A stretch of DNA of 64,000 nucleotides, taken from contig CAZNDH010000003.1 of assembly GCA_964571765.1 (NCBI GenBank), positions 62,001-126,000 on the forward strand. Direction: 5' to 3'. The notes beneath the pieces are model-generated. The model saw nothing but the letters and a program-made list of their open reading frames with translations, was not told the origin of the DNA and ran no database searches. Shown here in pieces: positions 1 through 9,400 of the stretch (positions within the stretch are counted from its first letter, which is position 1; the number at the start of each line of letters is the position of its first letter). The stretch comes from ZC4RG35 sp964571765 (GTDB taxonomy: Bacteria > Actinomycetota > Acidimicrobiia > Spongiisociales > ZC4RG35). The position numbers and the translations under genes are program-made.

Positions 1-10
1 GATCGCCAGC

Positions 11-793
11 ATGGCCATCGTGACCGAGGTCGAGCCGGGGACCCTGGAGACCCTCTCTCCCAGTCGGGCGGGCGACTTCAAGACATGCCCCCAGCTGTTC
101 CGGTTCCGGGCGATCGACCGCATCCCCGAGCCGACCTCGATCTATCAGGCACGCGGGACCGCGGCGCATCTTGCTCTGCAGCGGCTCTTCGACCACCCCC
201 TGGACAAGCGGACCCCCGATCGCCTCTTCGACCTGTTTCGCCAGGCATGGACCGAGATCAGGGGGGAAGAAGAGTTCTCCGGGCTGTTCCCCTCCACCGA
301 TGAAGAGCGGATCTGGGGCCTGGAGTCACTGGAGCTATTGGCCAACTACTTCAGCATCGAGGACCCCACCACCTTCGAGCCCGAGGAGCGTGAGCTCGAC
401 CTTCTCGAGGACCTCGACGGGATGCTCATCCGGGGGATCCTCGACAGGATGGACCGCGGCTCCAGCGGCGAGCTGATCATCACCGACTACAAGACGGGCA
501 AGGCTCCACCCGAGGCCTATGCCTTACCTGCATTCTTCGCCCTGAAGATCTATGCCCTGCTCATTCGGAGCAAGACCGGTGAGACACCCGGCGAGTTGAG
601 GCTCCTCTATCTCAACGGGCCCACCCTCTATCGTCTCCCCATCGACGACCGCCAGCTCGATGCCATGGACTCCCAACTCCGCGCCCTGTGGGCCGCAATA
701 GAGAGGGCGCTGCATACCGATCGGTTTCCCCCACGCCCCGGGCGGCTCTGCGACTGGTGCTCCTACCGCGAGATCTGCCCCGCCTGGACATAG
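11..793 (+). CDS. RecB-like PD-(D/E)XK nuclease with Fe-S cysteines
   Basis: A 260-residue stand-alone nuclease of the RecB/Cas4/AddB C-terminal type, expected to cut DNA ends. The order of elements fits: a cysteine near the N-terminus (C26, TCPQLF), an acidic core with the D-x-K motif in TDYKTGKA near residue 160, and a C-terminal triad C247, C250, C256 (CDWCSYREIC). Four cysteines in this arrangement bind a 4Fe-4S cluster in AddB and Cas4. Actinobacteria carry such single-domain RecB family exonucleases. Its partner is unknown; a pair of helicase-nuclease genes with the same C-terminal domain begins 1.5 kb downstream. The ATG is only 10 bases from the window edge and the frame is open upstream, so the start could lie further back. 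Confidence 0.82.
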   Translation: MAIVTEVEPGTLETLSPSRAGDFKTCPQLFRFRAIDRIPEPTSIYQARGTAAHLALQRLFDHPLDKRTPDRLFDLFRQAWTEIRGEEEFSGLFPSTDEERIWGLESLELLANYFSIEDPTTFEPEERELDLLEDLDGMLIRGILDRMDRGSSGELIITDYKTGKAPPEAYALPAFFALKIYALLIRSKTGETPGELRLLYLNGPTLYRLPIDDRQLDAMDSQLRALWAAIERALHTDRFPPRPGRLCDWCSYREICPAWT

Positions 794-844
794 GCGCGCT
801 GCGCCAAGACTGCCATATGGCGAGCAAGGCGAAGCCAAGGAGGC

Positions 845-2113
845 CTAGGGAAACACTCCGCGGACGAGCTTGGCGTCGGCCACCCGGCGGATTCCCTTGA
901 TGAGAGCGGCAGTCCTCATGTCCACGTTCTCGGCCACCGAAATCGAGTACACCTCGTCGAAGGCCCGGGTCATGATCTCCCTGAGGCGGGCCACCACCTC
1001 GTTCTCGGTCCAGAAGTACTTCTGGACGTCCTGGACCCACTCGAAATAGGAGACGGTGACCCCCCCGGCGTTGGCCAGGATGTCGGGGACTATCACCACC
1101 CCCCTCTCCCTGAGCATGTCGTCGGCCTCGAGGGTGGTCGGATTGTTGGCTCCTTCGATGAGGATCTTGGCCTTGATCTCGTCGGCATTCCCCTTGTGGA
1201 CTACCCCCTGGACCGCTGCAGGGATCAGGATGTCGACGTCGAGGGTGAACACCGCCTTGCCGTCGATGTGGTCGGCATCGGGATAACCCTCGAGCACTCG
1301 ATTCTCCTCGACCCATTTGGCCGCGGCGTCGACGTCGATCCCGTCGGGGTTGTAGATCGCTCCAGAGATGTCGGATACCGCCACCACCTTGAGTCCCACC
1401 TGGGCGGCGGCCACCGCCGCATAGAGGCCGACGTTGCCGAAGCCGTGGATGGCCACTGTGGCGCCGGTGGGGTCGAACCCGGCAACGTTTGCTGCCTGGG
1501 GTACCAAGAAGATCAACCCTCGACCTGTGGCCTCCCGACGAGCGATGGAGCCTCCCAGGGCGGGAGGCTTGCCGGTCACCACCGCGGGGACGGCATGGCC
1601 GACGTGTTGGGAGTAGGTGTCCATCAGCCACGCCATGACCTGCTCGTTGGTGCCAAGATCGGGAGCGGGGATGTCGGTCTCGGGACCGATCACGTTGATG
1701 ATCTCCATGGTGAAGCGTCGGGTCACCCGCTGCAGCTCGGCTCGGGACAGTGCCATCGGATTGATCCGCACCCCGCCCTTGGCCCCACCGAAGGGGACAC
1801 CGACGATGGAGCACTTCCAGGTCATCAACATGGCCAGGGCGGTTACCTCACCGAGGTCGACGTCGGGGGCGAACCGGATCCCGCCCTTTGTGGGGCCCAT
1901 CGTGGTGAGGTGCTGCACTCGGTAACCGAAGATGGTCTCGACCTCGCTGTAAGTGTCGCGGCGGAAGGGGAAGCTGACCACCGTCGACTTCTGGGGAACC
2001 CTGAGCCGGTCGGCGACATTGGAGTCGAGGCCCATGAGGCGGGCCACCCGGTCGAACTGGCCCACCGCCTCGTGGTACATCGGAGAGTCGAACTCGTTAC
2101 CCACCTGCAGCAT
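845..2113 (-). CDS. gdhA: Glutamate dehydrogenase
   Basis: A 422-residue Glu/Leu/Phe/Val dehydrogenase, interconverting glutamate and 2-oxoglutarate plus ammonia in the cytoplasm. The dimerisation/catalytic half carries the expected lysines K76 (GPTKGGIR), K100 and K112 (GGAKGGVR). The second half holds the Rossmann NAD(P) domain with GFGNVG. The length fits the small hexameric RocG/GudB-like class rather than the 450-residue GdhA of E. coli, so the enzyme may be catabolic and NAD-dependent; cofactor use cannot be decided by eye. The ATG is preceded by AAAGGA at a good spacing. The gene is convergent with the nuclease gene upstream, with a 51-base gap. I see no rho-independent terminator there. 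Confidence 0.95.
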   Translation of the reverse strand: MLQVGNEFDSPMYHEAVGQFDRVARLMGLDSNVADRLRVPQKSTVVSFPFRRDTYSEVETIFGYRVQHLTTMGPTKGGIRFAPDVDLGEVTALAMLMTWKCSIVGVPFGGAKGGVRINPMALSRAELQRVTRRFTMEIINVIGPETDIPAPDLGTNEQVMAWLMDTYSQHVGHAVPAVVTGKPPALGGSIARREATGRGLIFLVPQAANVAGFDPTGATVAIHGFGNVGLYAAVAAAQVGLKVVAVSDISGAIYNPDGIDVDAAAKWVEENRVLEGYPDADHIDGKAVFTLDVDILIPAAVQGVVHKGNADEIKAKILIEGANNPTTLEADDMLRERGVVIVPDILANAGGVTVSYFEWVQDVQKYFWTENEVVARLREIMTRAFDEVYSISVAENVDMRTAALIKGIRRVADAKLVRGVFP

Positions 2114-2206
2114 GCTGTCCTTTGTTCACCGGGAGCATCCTATTGACTGGTCCGACGAGGCGACGGCAGGCAGGATCTGTCACACCCTGTTCGTAGGTTG
2201 GTCATC

Positions 2207-2323
2207 ATGAGATACCAATTCGAACCCGAGGCAGTGTTTGCCGACCCGGTCTCCTACCTGCATGACCTCGGCATCGAGGCCGAGCTGGTCGACGGGCTCC
2301 AACCGCTCCCCGAGGCGGCCTGA
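2207..2323 (+). CDS. Possible small acidic protein, 38 residues
   Basis: A short open frame begins with ATG (MRYQFEPEAVF) and ends with TGA 20 bases before the GTG of the helicase-nuclease gene. The product would be acidic (7 Glu, 3 Asp against one Arg) with no transmembrane segment or cysteine. The ribosome-binding region is weak (TAGGTTGG). It lies in the only sizeable gap here, between the divergent glutamate dehydrogenase gene and the helicase gene, so it could be a leader peptide or a chance frame. I do not recognise it. Confidence 0.3.
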   Translation: MRYQFEPEAVFADPVSYLHDLGIEAELVDGLQPLPEAA

Positions 2324-2343
2324 GCCACCCTACGATCGCCGGC

Positions 2344-5292
2344 GTGACCATCGGCGACCTCCGTATCGGAGCCGACGACTGGCCGTCGGCGATCGCACGC
2401 ACCGACGGCCGCCAGGTGATCGTGGCCGGCCCGGGAACCGGGAAGACCGAGTTCCTGGTGCGCCGGGTGGCTCATATCGTCACCAGCGGCAAGGCGCGTC
2501 GTGATGAGCTGGTGGTGCTCTGCTTCTCCAGACGTGCTGCCGGTTCGCTCAGCCGACGCATCGAGGAACTGGTGGGGCGGACCGGCCCACCGCTACGCGT
2601 CACCACCTTCCACTCCCTCGCCCTGGCGGTCACCGAGACGCTCGGCGACGGTGAAGCCCCCACTGTGCTCACCACCCCGGAGCAGATCGACTTCGTCCGC
2701 CGCACTCTCGCCGACGAAGATCCCGCAGACTGGCCCTTGCCCTACCGGGAGGTCCTCGCTACCAGGGGGTTTGCTGCCGAGGTGGCCGACTTCCTCATGC
2801 GCTGCTCGGAGCGCCTACTCGCGCCGGCGGACCTGGCCGACCTGGCTCGTGCCAGGAGGGAATGGCGTGCCATCCCGGCGCTGTATCAGCGCTACCGGGA
2901 ACACCTGGCGGAGGCGGGGCGCACGGATTACGGAGTGCTGCTCGCCGACTCGGTGGCCGGCCTCGCCGACGGTCGGGCGGCCTCCTTCGTCTCTAGCCTC
3001 CGGTACGTACTGGTTGATGAGTACCAGGACACCTCGCCCGCCCAGGCCGAGATGGCCCGGCTGCTCGCCGCAGCCCATGGCAACCTCGCCGTGGCCGGCG
3101 ACCCCTACCAGTCGATCTATTCGTTTCGAGGCGCCGAGCTGTCCAACCTCGCCGCGTTCGCCCACCAGGACGCGGAGCGGATCGTCCTAACCGAAAGCTT
3201 CCGGGTCCCCAAAGAGATCATGGAATCTGCCCTGCGGGTAGTGGTGGGCGCCGACTTGCCGGGGGCCGCCGGGCCGGTGGTGCCTGCACCTCACCCGGGG
3301 CGGGCCGAGGCCTACCTGTTCGACCAGGAGACCGCCGAGGCAGAGTGGATCGCAGACCAGGTTGAGCACGCCATCGTGGTCGAAGGGATTCGCCCTGCCG
3401 ACCTGGCGGTACTGGTGCGCACCAAGAAGGAGCTGATCACCGAGCTGTCCCGGGCCCTCGACCGTCGGGGAGTGGCCCACGACCCGCCACATGGCCGTCT
3501 CGTCGACCACCCGGCAGTCAGCCTGATGCGCGACGTGGTCACAGCCGGAGTTCACGGTGGCTCCCTTCCCACCACGGCAGCAGGCGACGCCGCTGCCGCC
3601 GACCGGGCGATGCGCCGGATCCTACTCGGACCGGCTGTCGCCCTTGGCCTGGGCCGGGAACGCAGCCTGGTGCGAGCCCGTCGACGCACCTGGGAGCCGT
3701 GGCATCGTGTCATCGCCGAGCGTCTCCCCGAGCATCCCGGACTGGCTGCGCTTCTCTCCGACCCCGGGTGGGCCACCGATCGGCCCGCGGTAGACGGTTT
3801 CTGGCATCTCTGGTCGATGCTCGACGGAATCGACACCATCGTCTCCGACCCCCGTCGGACCGACTGGAGGGGGGCCTGGCACTCCTTCTCCCAGACCCTC
3901 GACCGCCAGTCCGAGCGTGACCCCAAGGTGAGTCTCCACCAATACTTTGCCCTCATCGACGAGGAGGACTTCGAGGCCGAGCCGATGCTCCCTGCCCGCC
4001 TTCCCACAGAACGGGTCACCCTGACCACCCTCCACCAGGCGAAAGGGCTCGAGTTCGAGGTGGTCTTCATCGCCAATGCCACCGAAGGGGTCTTCCCCGA
4101 TCTGCGGCGGGGACGCCGCCTGCTCCGTCCCGAGCTGCTCGCATCCGACCGCCTCACCGACCCCGGGGCACAAAGCGCCTTCCAACTGCAGGAGGAGGTA
4201 CGGTTGGCATACACCGCGATAACCCGGGCGAGGTCGAGAGTGGTGTGGACCGCCACCCAGGCAGGTGGGGACCTCGGCGAGAAGCGACCCTCCCGCTTCC
4301 TGGTGGCCGCCTCGGGTGAGCGTCTCGAGGACCTGGGACCTCCCGTTGAGCTCGAGCGGGAGCCGATCACGCTGGTTGAGGCAGAGACAACCCTGCGTCG
4401 TTGGCTCCTCGACCCGATCGGCCCGCCGGCGCGGAGGCTGGCCGCGGTCGCCGTCCTCGCCCGACATGCCGGGAGTTGGTGGAACCCGGCCCGATTCGCC
4501 GGAGTGCCGCGGGCCGGGCCGGATCGCCCAATCCTCGGCGACGTGCTGCGTCTCTCCCCCAGCCAGGCCGAAGCCTATGTTGCCTGCCCACGGCGATATG
4601 CCCTGGAGCGTCGTCTGCGGATCGGGGAATCGGTAAACCACTACGCCACCAGCGGGAGCCTGATCCACGAGGTCCTGGAGCGGGCGGAGTCGGAGGTGGT
4701 GGGCACCGGGGCAATCCATGCCACCCCGGAGCGCGCCCTCGGTGTGCTCGAGGAAGTGTGGGCCGAGCGGGCCGACTTCGGGAGTCCGGGGCTGAACAAC
4801 GCCTGGAAGCGACGGGCAGCCACCATCATCGAGAAGCTCTACACCCGCTGGCCGGGTGATGGGATTCCCATCGAGACGGAGCGTTTGGTCTCCGCTGAGA
4901 TCGGCGGGGTGGAGTGGGTGGGCTACATCGACCGCGTCGAGAGAGCCGATGGGGGCCTGCGGGTGATCGATTTCAAGACCGGCTCCACCACCCCCACACA
5001 CCAGGAGGCTGCCAGGTCGATCCAGCTCGCCTTCTACTCCCTGGCCAGGTCGACCCCAGAGGAGCCGGTGGTGGAGGCCCAGCTGTGGTATCCGAACGCC
5101 AACGCCAAGACGGTCACCGTGCGTCACCTCGACATCTCATCGATCGAGGAGACACGGCAACAGATGGTGGAGATCACCGATGCCATCCTCAGGGAGGAGT
5201 GGGCTCCGCGGATCGGCCCCCAATGTGACCGATGCCCCTTCAGGGTCACCTGTCCCCAGTGGCCCGAGGGGAGAGGCGCCTACCTGCCATGA
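2344..5292 (+). CDS. adnA: AdnA-like helicase-nuclease subunit (UvrD/RecB family)
   Basis: A 982-residue superfamily 1 ATPase fused to a C-terminal nuclease, likely one subunit of a heterodimeric motor-nuclease that resects DNA double-strand ends. Walker A is GPGTGKT at residues 29-35 and the DEYQDT box starts at D225. The C-terminal nuclease has C748 (ACPRRY), D876-x-K878 (VIDFKTGS) and C961, C964, C970, the layout of the 4Fe-4S AddB-type nuclease. The first gene of an overlapping pair of equal architecture is as expected for mycobacterial AdnA-AdnB. It begins with GTG and its stop overlaps the next start by ATGA. The Q-motif region is weaker than in the partner, consistent with AdnA being the lesser motor. 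The AdnA/AdnB assignment rests on order and architecture. Confidence 0.8.
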   Translation: MTIGDLRIGADDWPSAIARTDGRQVIVAGPGTGKTEFLVRRVAHIVTSGKARRDELVVLCFSRRAAGSLSRRIEELVGRTGPPLRVTTFHSLALAVTETLGDGEAPTVLTTPEQIDFVRRTLADEDPADWPLPYREVLATRGFAAEVADFLMRCSERLLAPADLADLARARREWRAIPALYQRYREHLAEAGRTDYGVLLADSVAGLADGRAASFVSSLRYVLVDEYQDTSPAQAEMARLLAAAHGNLAVAGDPYQSIYSFRGAELSNLAAFAHQDAERIVLTESFRVPKEIMESALRVVVGADLPGAAGPVVPAPHPGRAEAYLFDQETAEAEWIADQVEHAIVVEGIRPADLAVLVRTKKELITELSRALDRRGVAHDPPHGRLVDHPAVSLMRDVVTAGVHGGSLPTTAAGDAAAADRAMRRILLGPAVALGLGRERSLVRARRRTWEPWHRVIAERLPEHPGLAALLSDPGWATDRPAVDGFWHLWSMLDGIDTIVSDPRRTDWRGAWHSFSQTLDRQSERDPKVSLHQYFALIDEEDFEAEPMLPARLPTERVTLTTLHQAKGLEFEVVFIANATEGVFPDLRRGRRLLRPELLASDRLTDPGAQSAFQLQEEVRLAYTAITRARSRVVWTATQAGGDLGEKRPSRFLVAASGERLEDLGPPVELEREPITLVEAETTLRRWLLDPIGPPARRLAAVAVLARHAGSWWNPARFAGVPRAGPDRPILGDVLRLSPSQAEAYVACPRRYALERRLRIGESVNHYATSGSLIHEVLERAESEVVGTGAIHATPERALGVLEEVWAERADFGSPGLNNAWKRRAATIIEKLYTRWPGDGIPIETERLVSAEIGGVEWVGYIDRVERADGGLRVIDFKTGSTTPTHQEAARSIQLAFYSLARSTPEEPVVEAQLWYPNANAKTVTVRHLDISSIEETRQQMVEITDAILREEWAPRIGPQCDRCPFRVTCPQWPEGRGAYLP

Positions 5293-8200
5293 CCACCGTC
5301 ACGCCCTCGCGGGAGCAGCAGGAGATACTCGAACTCGGGCTGACATCGATCAAGGTTCGTGCCGGGGCAGGAACCGGCAAGACCACCACCGTGGCGATGG
5401 TCATCGCCGGCCTGGTGCGCCGTCACGGTGTCCAGCCCGAGCAGGTGCTGGGCATCACCTTCACCAACAAGGCGGCTGCCGAACTGGCCGATCGGGTCCG
5501 CGAGATGCTCGACGCCGCCGATCCTGCCCGGCAGTCGGAGGTCCACACCTACCACGGGTTCGCCGCCCAGACCCTCGCCGAGTTCGGGCCCCTCGCCGGC
5601 ATCGACCCCAGGTTCCAGGTGATCACCCCGACCTTCGCCAGACAGCTGCTCAAGGACGTGGTCCTTCGCAGCGACCCTGAGACACTCAACCTCACCTGGG
5701 CGACGACCTACGACCGGATCAGGAGCCTGCACGATCGGCTGGGAGACCACCTGCTCACCCCCTCGGGGCTGCTCGCCCACCCCGACGACACACCGGTGGG
5801 CAAGGAGCGGCGTGAGATGGCCGAGATCCTCCAAGAGTACGAGAGGGAGAAGAGGCGCCTCGGAGTGGTCGACTTCTCCGACTTGGTCACCCTGACCACC
5901 CGACTCATGACCCAGAATCCCGAGCTCGCCGACTTGGTGCGGGGCCGCTACCGCGTGGTGGTCCTCGACGAGTACCAGGACACCAATCCGGCGCAACGCA
6001 CCCTGTTGAACGCCATCTTCGGGAGGGGCTTCCCTGTGGTTGCGGTCGGCGACGAGGATCAGACGATCTACGAGTGGCGAGGCGCCTCGGCAGAGAACTT
6101 CGCCCAATTCCAGGACCACTTCCCCACCCCGGGCGGACAACCGCCACCGGTCCGCAGCCTCACGCTCAACAGGCGCTCCACCCAGAAGATCCTCGACGTG
6201 GCCAATCGGGTCAGGCTCGAGGCAAACACCGAGTCCGAGCCGCTTGTATCGGCTCTCGGTCCTGACCCCGAGAGTGTGGTCCGCACCCACTGGGCCCCCG
6301 ACTCGATAGCCGAGGCAGAATGGATCGCCGCCAGGTTCGAGGAGCTCCACGAAGCCGGTACGAGATGGCGCGATATGGCGGTCCTTCTTCGCAAGAACAA
6401 GGACTTCTCGGTGATCGTCGACGCCTTCGCCCGCCACGACATCCCGGTGGAGGTAGCCAACCTGGGCGGCCTCCTATCCGTCCCCGAGGTCGCCGACCTG
6501 GTCGCCTGGCTCCGCGTCCTCGAGCACCCCGAGGACTCTGTCTCCCTCACCACCATCCTCGTCGGCAGTCGCTACCGGCTCGGGATGGCCGACCTGGCCC
6601 GGCTGGCTGCGGTCGCCACCGTGGGAGCGGAAGAGGACCATGAGGGCACCCCGATACCGGTGACCCTGCTGGAGGCGGTCGAGGTGGAGGCGATCCCCGG
6701 GCTGAGCCCCGAGGCGGCCCAGGCAATCGCCGACTTCCGCCCGGTTTACCGACGTGCCCTACTCGAGTCCCAAGGTCTGAGCCTGGTCGAGGTGTGCCGT
6801 CTGGTCCTCGACCTGACCGGAGCATGGCGCGACATCGAGGCCCTCCCCCGCAACCAGAGGCTCACCGCCCGTCTCAACCTCTACCGACTGCTCGACCTTG
6901 CCGAGCACTGGAGTCCGTTACAGGGGCGTCCCTCCCTACCCGCCTTCCTCGACTATCTCGACACCACCACCGAGGAGCGAAGCGACGAGGTCGACTCCGC
7001 CAGGATCTCGGGTGAGGACGCCGTGACCCTGGTCACCGTCCATCGTGCCAAGGGGCTGGAGTGGGACACGGTGGCCGTGCCCACGGTCTACGCCGGCAAC
7101 TTCCCCTCCGGCTCCAGCGACTACGGCAACCCGCTGAAGGCGCCGCATGCCATCCCCGTCGAGCTCAGGCTGGACACCGTCATGGCCCACCTGATGGACG
7201 ACGAGGGAGTGGTTCAGGACTTCCTGCGCCAAGCCCACGCCCGCCAGGAATGGCGCACCGCCTATGTTGCTCTCACCCGGGCGCGCCGCCGCCTCTTCGT
7301 CACCGGCGCATACTGGTATGGGTACCCCCTGGTCAAGACCCGTGCCGTCGCACCGTCGACACTCTGGCACCTGGTAAACCAGGCCACCGGGGACGTCCCC
7401 CACCTCCCTGAGGTCACCGAACGCCCGGAGCTGGTCCGCTTCGACCAGGGCCCCAACCCCGACCCGCTATTCGAAGACGGGTGGGACGGTGCCATCCGGG
7501 CTGGCCTCTCCGATCAGCGGTGGCCCGAGGAAATGGCGACCCGCCTCGATGTGGGCGACGACTACCACGCCATCAGCGAGGAGACGGAGATGCGGCTCTT
7601 CACCCTCGACCAAAAGGGCGAGGAGGTCGCCGAGCCGGCGATGGCGACAGTCTCGGTGACCGGGCTGGTCACCTACTCACAATGCCCCAAACGGTACTTC
7701 TGGAGCGAGGTCGACCCGTTGCCTCGCCGGTCCAACCCGGCCGCGATCAAAGGCACCGAAGTGCATCGGCGCATCGAGTTGCACCAGCGCGGTGTGGTCC
7801 CGTTGGGTCCCGAAGACCACCCCTACGACGGTGTGGAGCGTGAGGTGGGCACGCCAGGGGCCTACCAGACATACCTCGCCTCGCGTTTCGCCCGGGCGCG
7901 GGCCCAGCTCGTGGAGCAACCGTTCACAGTCGAGGTGGGCGATGGCCACCGGATCCGGGGGCGTATAGACGCCATCTACTCCGACGGTCGACATTGGGAA
8001 GTGGTCGACTTCAAGAGTGGCCGGCCCCACGACGACCCGGCGCGGATCGTGCAGCTCCACGCTTACGCGGTCGCGGTAAACGAGGTCGATTTCGGGATCC
8101 CCGGCCCTGAGGCGTTGACCATGACCTTCGCCTTTCTCGGAGGCGGGGGCAGCGAGGAGTCCCACCAAGCCGACCTGGCCTGGCTGGAGGATGCCCGCTC

Positions 8201-8324
8201 CTCAGTAGCCTCTCTGGTTGAGGGGATCGGGGCGGCTAGGTTCCCCGAGATGACCGGTGAGTGGTGTGGCCGATGCGACTTCCTCCGATTCTGCCCGCCG
8301 GGCAGGGAGGCGATGGGGCGATGA
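5289..8324 (+). CDS. adnB: AdnB-like helicase-nuclease subunit (UvrD/RecB family)
   Basis: A 1011-residue UvrD-like helicase with a C-terminal nuclease, the probable lead motor of the AdnAB-type complex. A clear Q motif (SREQQEIL) precedes Walker A AGAGTGKT (residues 25-32); GITFTNKAA is motif Ia and DEYQDTN starts at D227. The late helicase motif VTVHRAKGLEWD is intact. The nuclease domain has C799 (SQCPKRY), VVDFKSGR and C993, C996, C1002. The ATG at 5289 overlaps the adnA stop (ATGA), which favours it over an in-frame ATG 57 bases upstream. Translational coupling and matching domain order argue for a heterodimer. Its stop overlaps the plsY start in the same way, though plsY is functionally unrelated. 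Confidence 0.83.
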   Translation: MTTVTPSREQQEILELGLTSIKVRAGAGTGKTTTVAMVIAGLVRRHGVQPEQVLGITFTNKAAAELADRVREMLDAADPARQSEVHTYHGFAAQTLAEFGPLAGIDPRFQVITPTFARQLLKDVVLRSDPETLNLTWATTYDRIRSLHDRLGDHLLTPSGLLAHPDDTPVGKERREMAEILQEYEREKRRLGVVDFSDLVTLTTRLMTQNPELADLVRGRYRVVVLDEYQDTNPAQRTLLNAIFGRGFPVVAVGDEDQTIYEWRGASAENFAQFQDHFPTPGGQPPPVRSLTLNRRSTQKILDVANRVRLEANTESEPLVSALGPDPESVVRTHWAPDSIAEAEWIAARFEELHEAGTRWRDMAVLLRKNKDFSVIVDAFARHDIPVEVANLGGLLSVPEVADLVAWLRVLEHPEDSVSLTTILVGSRYRLGMADLARLAAVATVGAEEDHEGTPIPVTLLEAVEVEAIPGLSPEAAQAIADFRPVYRRALLESQGLSLVEVCRLVLDLTGAWRDIEALPRNQRLTARLNLYRLLDLAEHWSPLQGRPSLPAFLDYLDTTTEERSDEVDSARISGEDAVTLVTVHRAKGLEWDTVAVPTVYAGNFPSGSSDYGNPLKAPHAIPVELRLDTVMAHLMDDEGVVQDFLRQAHARQEWRTAYVALTRARRRLFVTGAYWYGYPLVKTRAVAPSTLWHLVNQATGDVPHLPEVTERPELVRFDQGPNPDPLFEDGWDGAIRAGLSDQRWPEEMATRLDVGDDYHAISEETEMRLFTLDQKGEEVAEPAMATVSVTGLVTYSQCPKRYFWSEVDPLPRRSNPAAIKGTEVHRRIELHQRGVVPLGPEDHPYDGVEREVGTPGAYQTYLASRFARARAQLVEQPFTVEVGDGHRIRGRIDAIYSDGRHWEVVDFKSGRPHDDPARIVQLHAYAVAVNEVDFGIPGPEALTMTFAFLGGGGSEESHQADLAWLEDARSSVASLVEGIGAARFPEMTGEWCGRCDFLRFCPPGREAMGR

Positions 8325-8965
8325 CCCTCCCCGAGGCGGCCATCATCGCCCTGGCCGCGGTCGTCGGCTACCTGGTCGGATCGCTCCCAACTGCGGGCTG
8401 GTTGGCCCGGGCGCGCGGGATCGACCTGATGAGCGAGGGGTCGGGGAACCCCGGGGCCAACAACGCCCTCCGCACCGGTGGGTCGGGTCTGGCGGCGTCT
8501 GTCCTGTTGGTCGAGATGGCCAAGGGGGCCCTGCTCACCCTGGCCGGCGGAGCCGTGGCCGCAGGAGTGGGCATGGTTGCTGCCGGGGTCGCCGGAGCCG
8601 GCGGCAACCTGTACAACCTGTGGTACCGGCTTCGGGGCGGGAAGGGCCTGGGAATCACCGCAGGGGTACTCGTCGTCGCCTGGCCACTGGTGGTGGCGCC
8701 CATCGTGGTGGTGCTCGCCCTCGCCGCCTGGCTGACCAGGTCCACCGGAGGGGGAACCATCGTCGCCGTGGTTGCCTTGGCGGCCGCCGGCACCCTCTGG
8801 CGCGTCTCGGGACTACCCGTTGCCTGGGGAGTGGATGCCTCACTCCTACCGGCGCTGTCCGTGGGCCTGGGGCTCCTGATCACCCCCAAGCACTTCCGGG
8901 ACGCCAGGTTCAGACGACCGAGCCTCTCCTCACATCGAGGACCAGGGTCACCGGCCCATCGTTGA
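8321..8965 (+). CDS. plsY: Acyl-phosphate glycerol-3-phosphate acyltransferase PlsY
   Basis: A 214-residue polytopic membrane enzyme that transfers an acyl group from acyl-phosphate to glycerol 3-phosphate, giving lysophosphatidate. Signatures are SGNPGANN (residues 41-48) and the glycine-rich GGKGLG loop near residue 107, with several hydrophobic helices between them (usual family length about 200). The ATG overlaps the adnB stop by ATGA; upstream in-frame starts are inside adnB. Its last 56 bases overlap the 3' end of the convergent dtd gene. A PlsB-type acyltransferase lies just beyond, so the organism appears to carry both routes for the sn-1 acylation. Confidence 0.93.
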   Translation: MTLPEAAIIALAAVVGYLVGSLPTAGWLARARGIDLMSEGSGNPGANNALRTGGSGLAASVLLVEMAKGALLTLAGGAVAAGVGMVAAGVAGAGGNLYNLWYRLRGGKGLGITAGVLVVAWPLVVAPIVVVLALAAWLTRSTGGGTIVAVVALAAAGTLWRVSGLPVAWGVDASLLPALSVGLGLLITPKHFRDARFRRPSLSSHRGPGSPAHR

Positions 8966-9365
8966 CCAAGGCCACCTGCATCCTCGCCCCGAAGACCCCC
9001 TGCGCCACCTCCAGCCCGCGCTCTCGGATTCCTGCGGCCACCGCCTCGACCAGGGGCTGGGCCAGCTCGGGAGGTGCCGCCTCGGTGAAAGACGGCCGTC
9101 TTCCCCGCCGGGTGTCGCCGAGCAGGGTGAACTGGCTGACCACCAGGGCCTGCCCGCCGACCTCGGCTAGAGACCGGTTCATCTTCCCCACATCATCGGA
9201 GAACACCCTGAGGCCGGCGATCTTGGCCGCCGCCGCCTGGGCATCGCCCTCCTCATCTCCTCCGGCCACCCCGACAAGGAGGCACAAGCCCCTCCCAATA
9301 GAGGCCACGATGGCGCCGTCGACCAGTACCGAGGCCCGGGCAACCCTCTGCACCACGATCCGCAC
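8910..9365 (-). CDS. dtd: D-aminoacyl-tRNA deacylase
   Basis: A 151-residue DTD enzyme that hydrolyses D-amino acids (and glycine) mischarged on tRNA. It begins MRIVVQRV from a GTG at 9365 and contains the two hallmark motifs SQFTLLGD and NDGPVT, the latter being the cross-subunit GP motif. The length matches the family (about 145-150). A longer open frame extends upstream to 9566, but the extra residues have no family resemblance and would overlap plsB. The gene is divergent from plsB with a 35-base gap, and its 3' end overlaps plsY by 56 bases. Confidence 0.95.
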   Translation of the reverse strand: MRIVVQRVARASVLVDGAIVASIGRGLCLLVGVAGGDEEGDAQAAAAKIAGLRVFSDDVGKMNRSLAEVGGQALVVSQFTLLGDTRRGRRPSFTEAAPPELAQPLVEAVAAGIRERGLEVAQGVFGARMQVALVNDGPVTLVLDVRRGSVV

Positions 9366-9400
9366 AGGGGCCGATTGTGCCAGCCCAATAGAGTGACCCG

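Noticed and set aside
793..805. GGCGC-GCT-GCGCC hairpin after the first nuclease gene as a terminator
   Set aside because: Short stem and no T-run on either strand; cannot be told from a chance palindrome in GC-rich DNA.
3622..5127. 501-codon minus-strand frame opposite adnA
   Set aside because: Low-complexity Gly/His/Pro composition and no motif; the plus-strand helicase-nuclease motifs are unambiguous.
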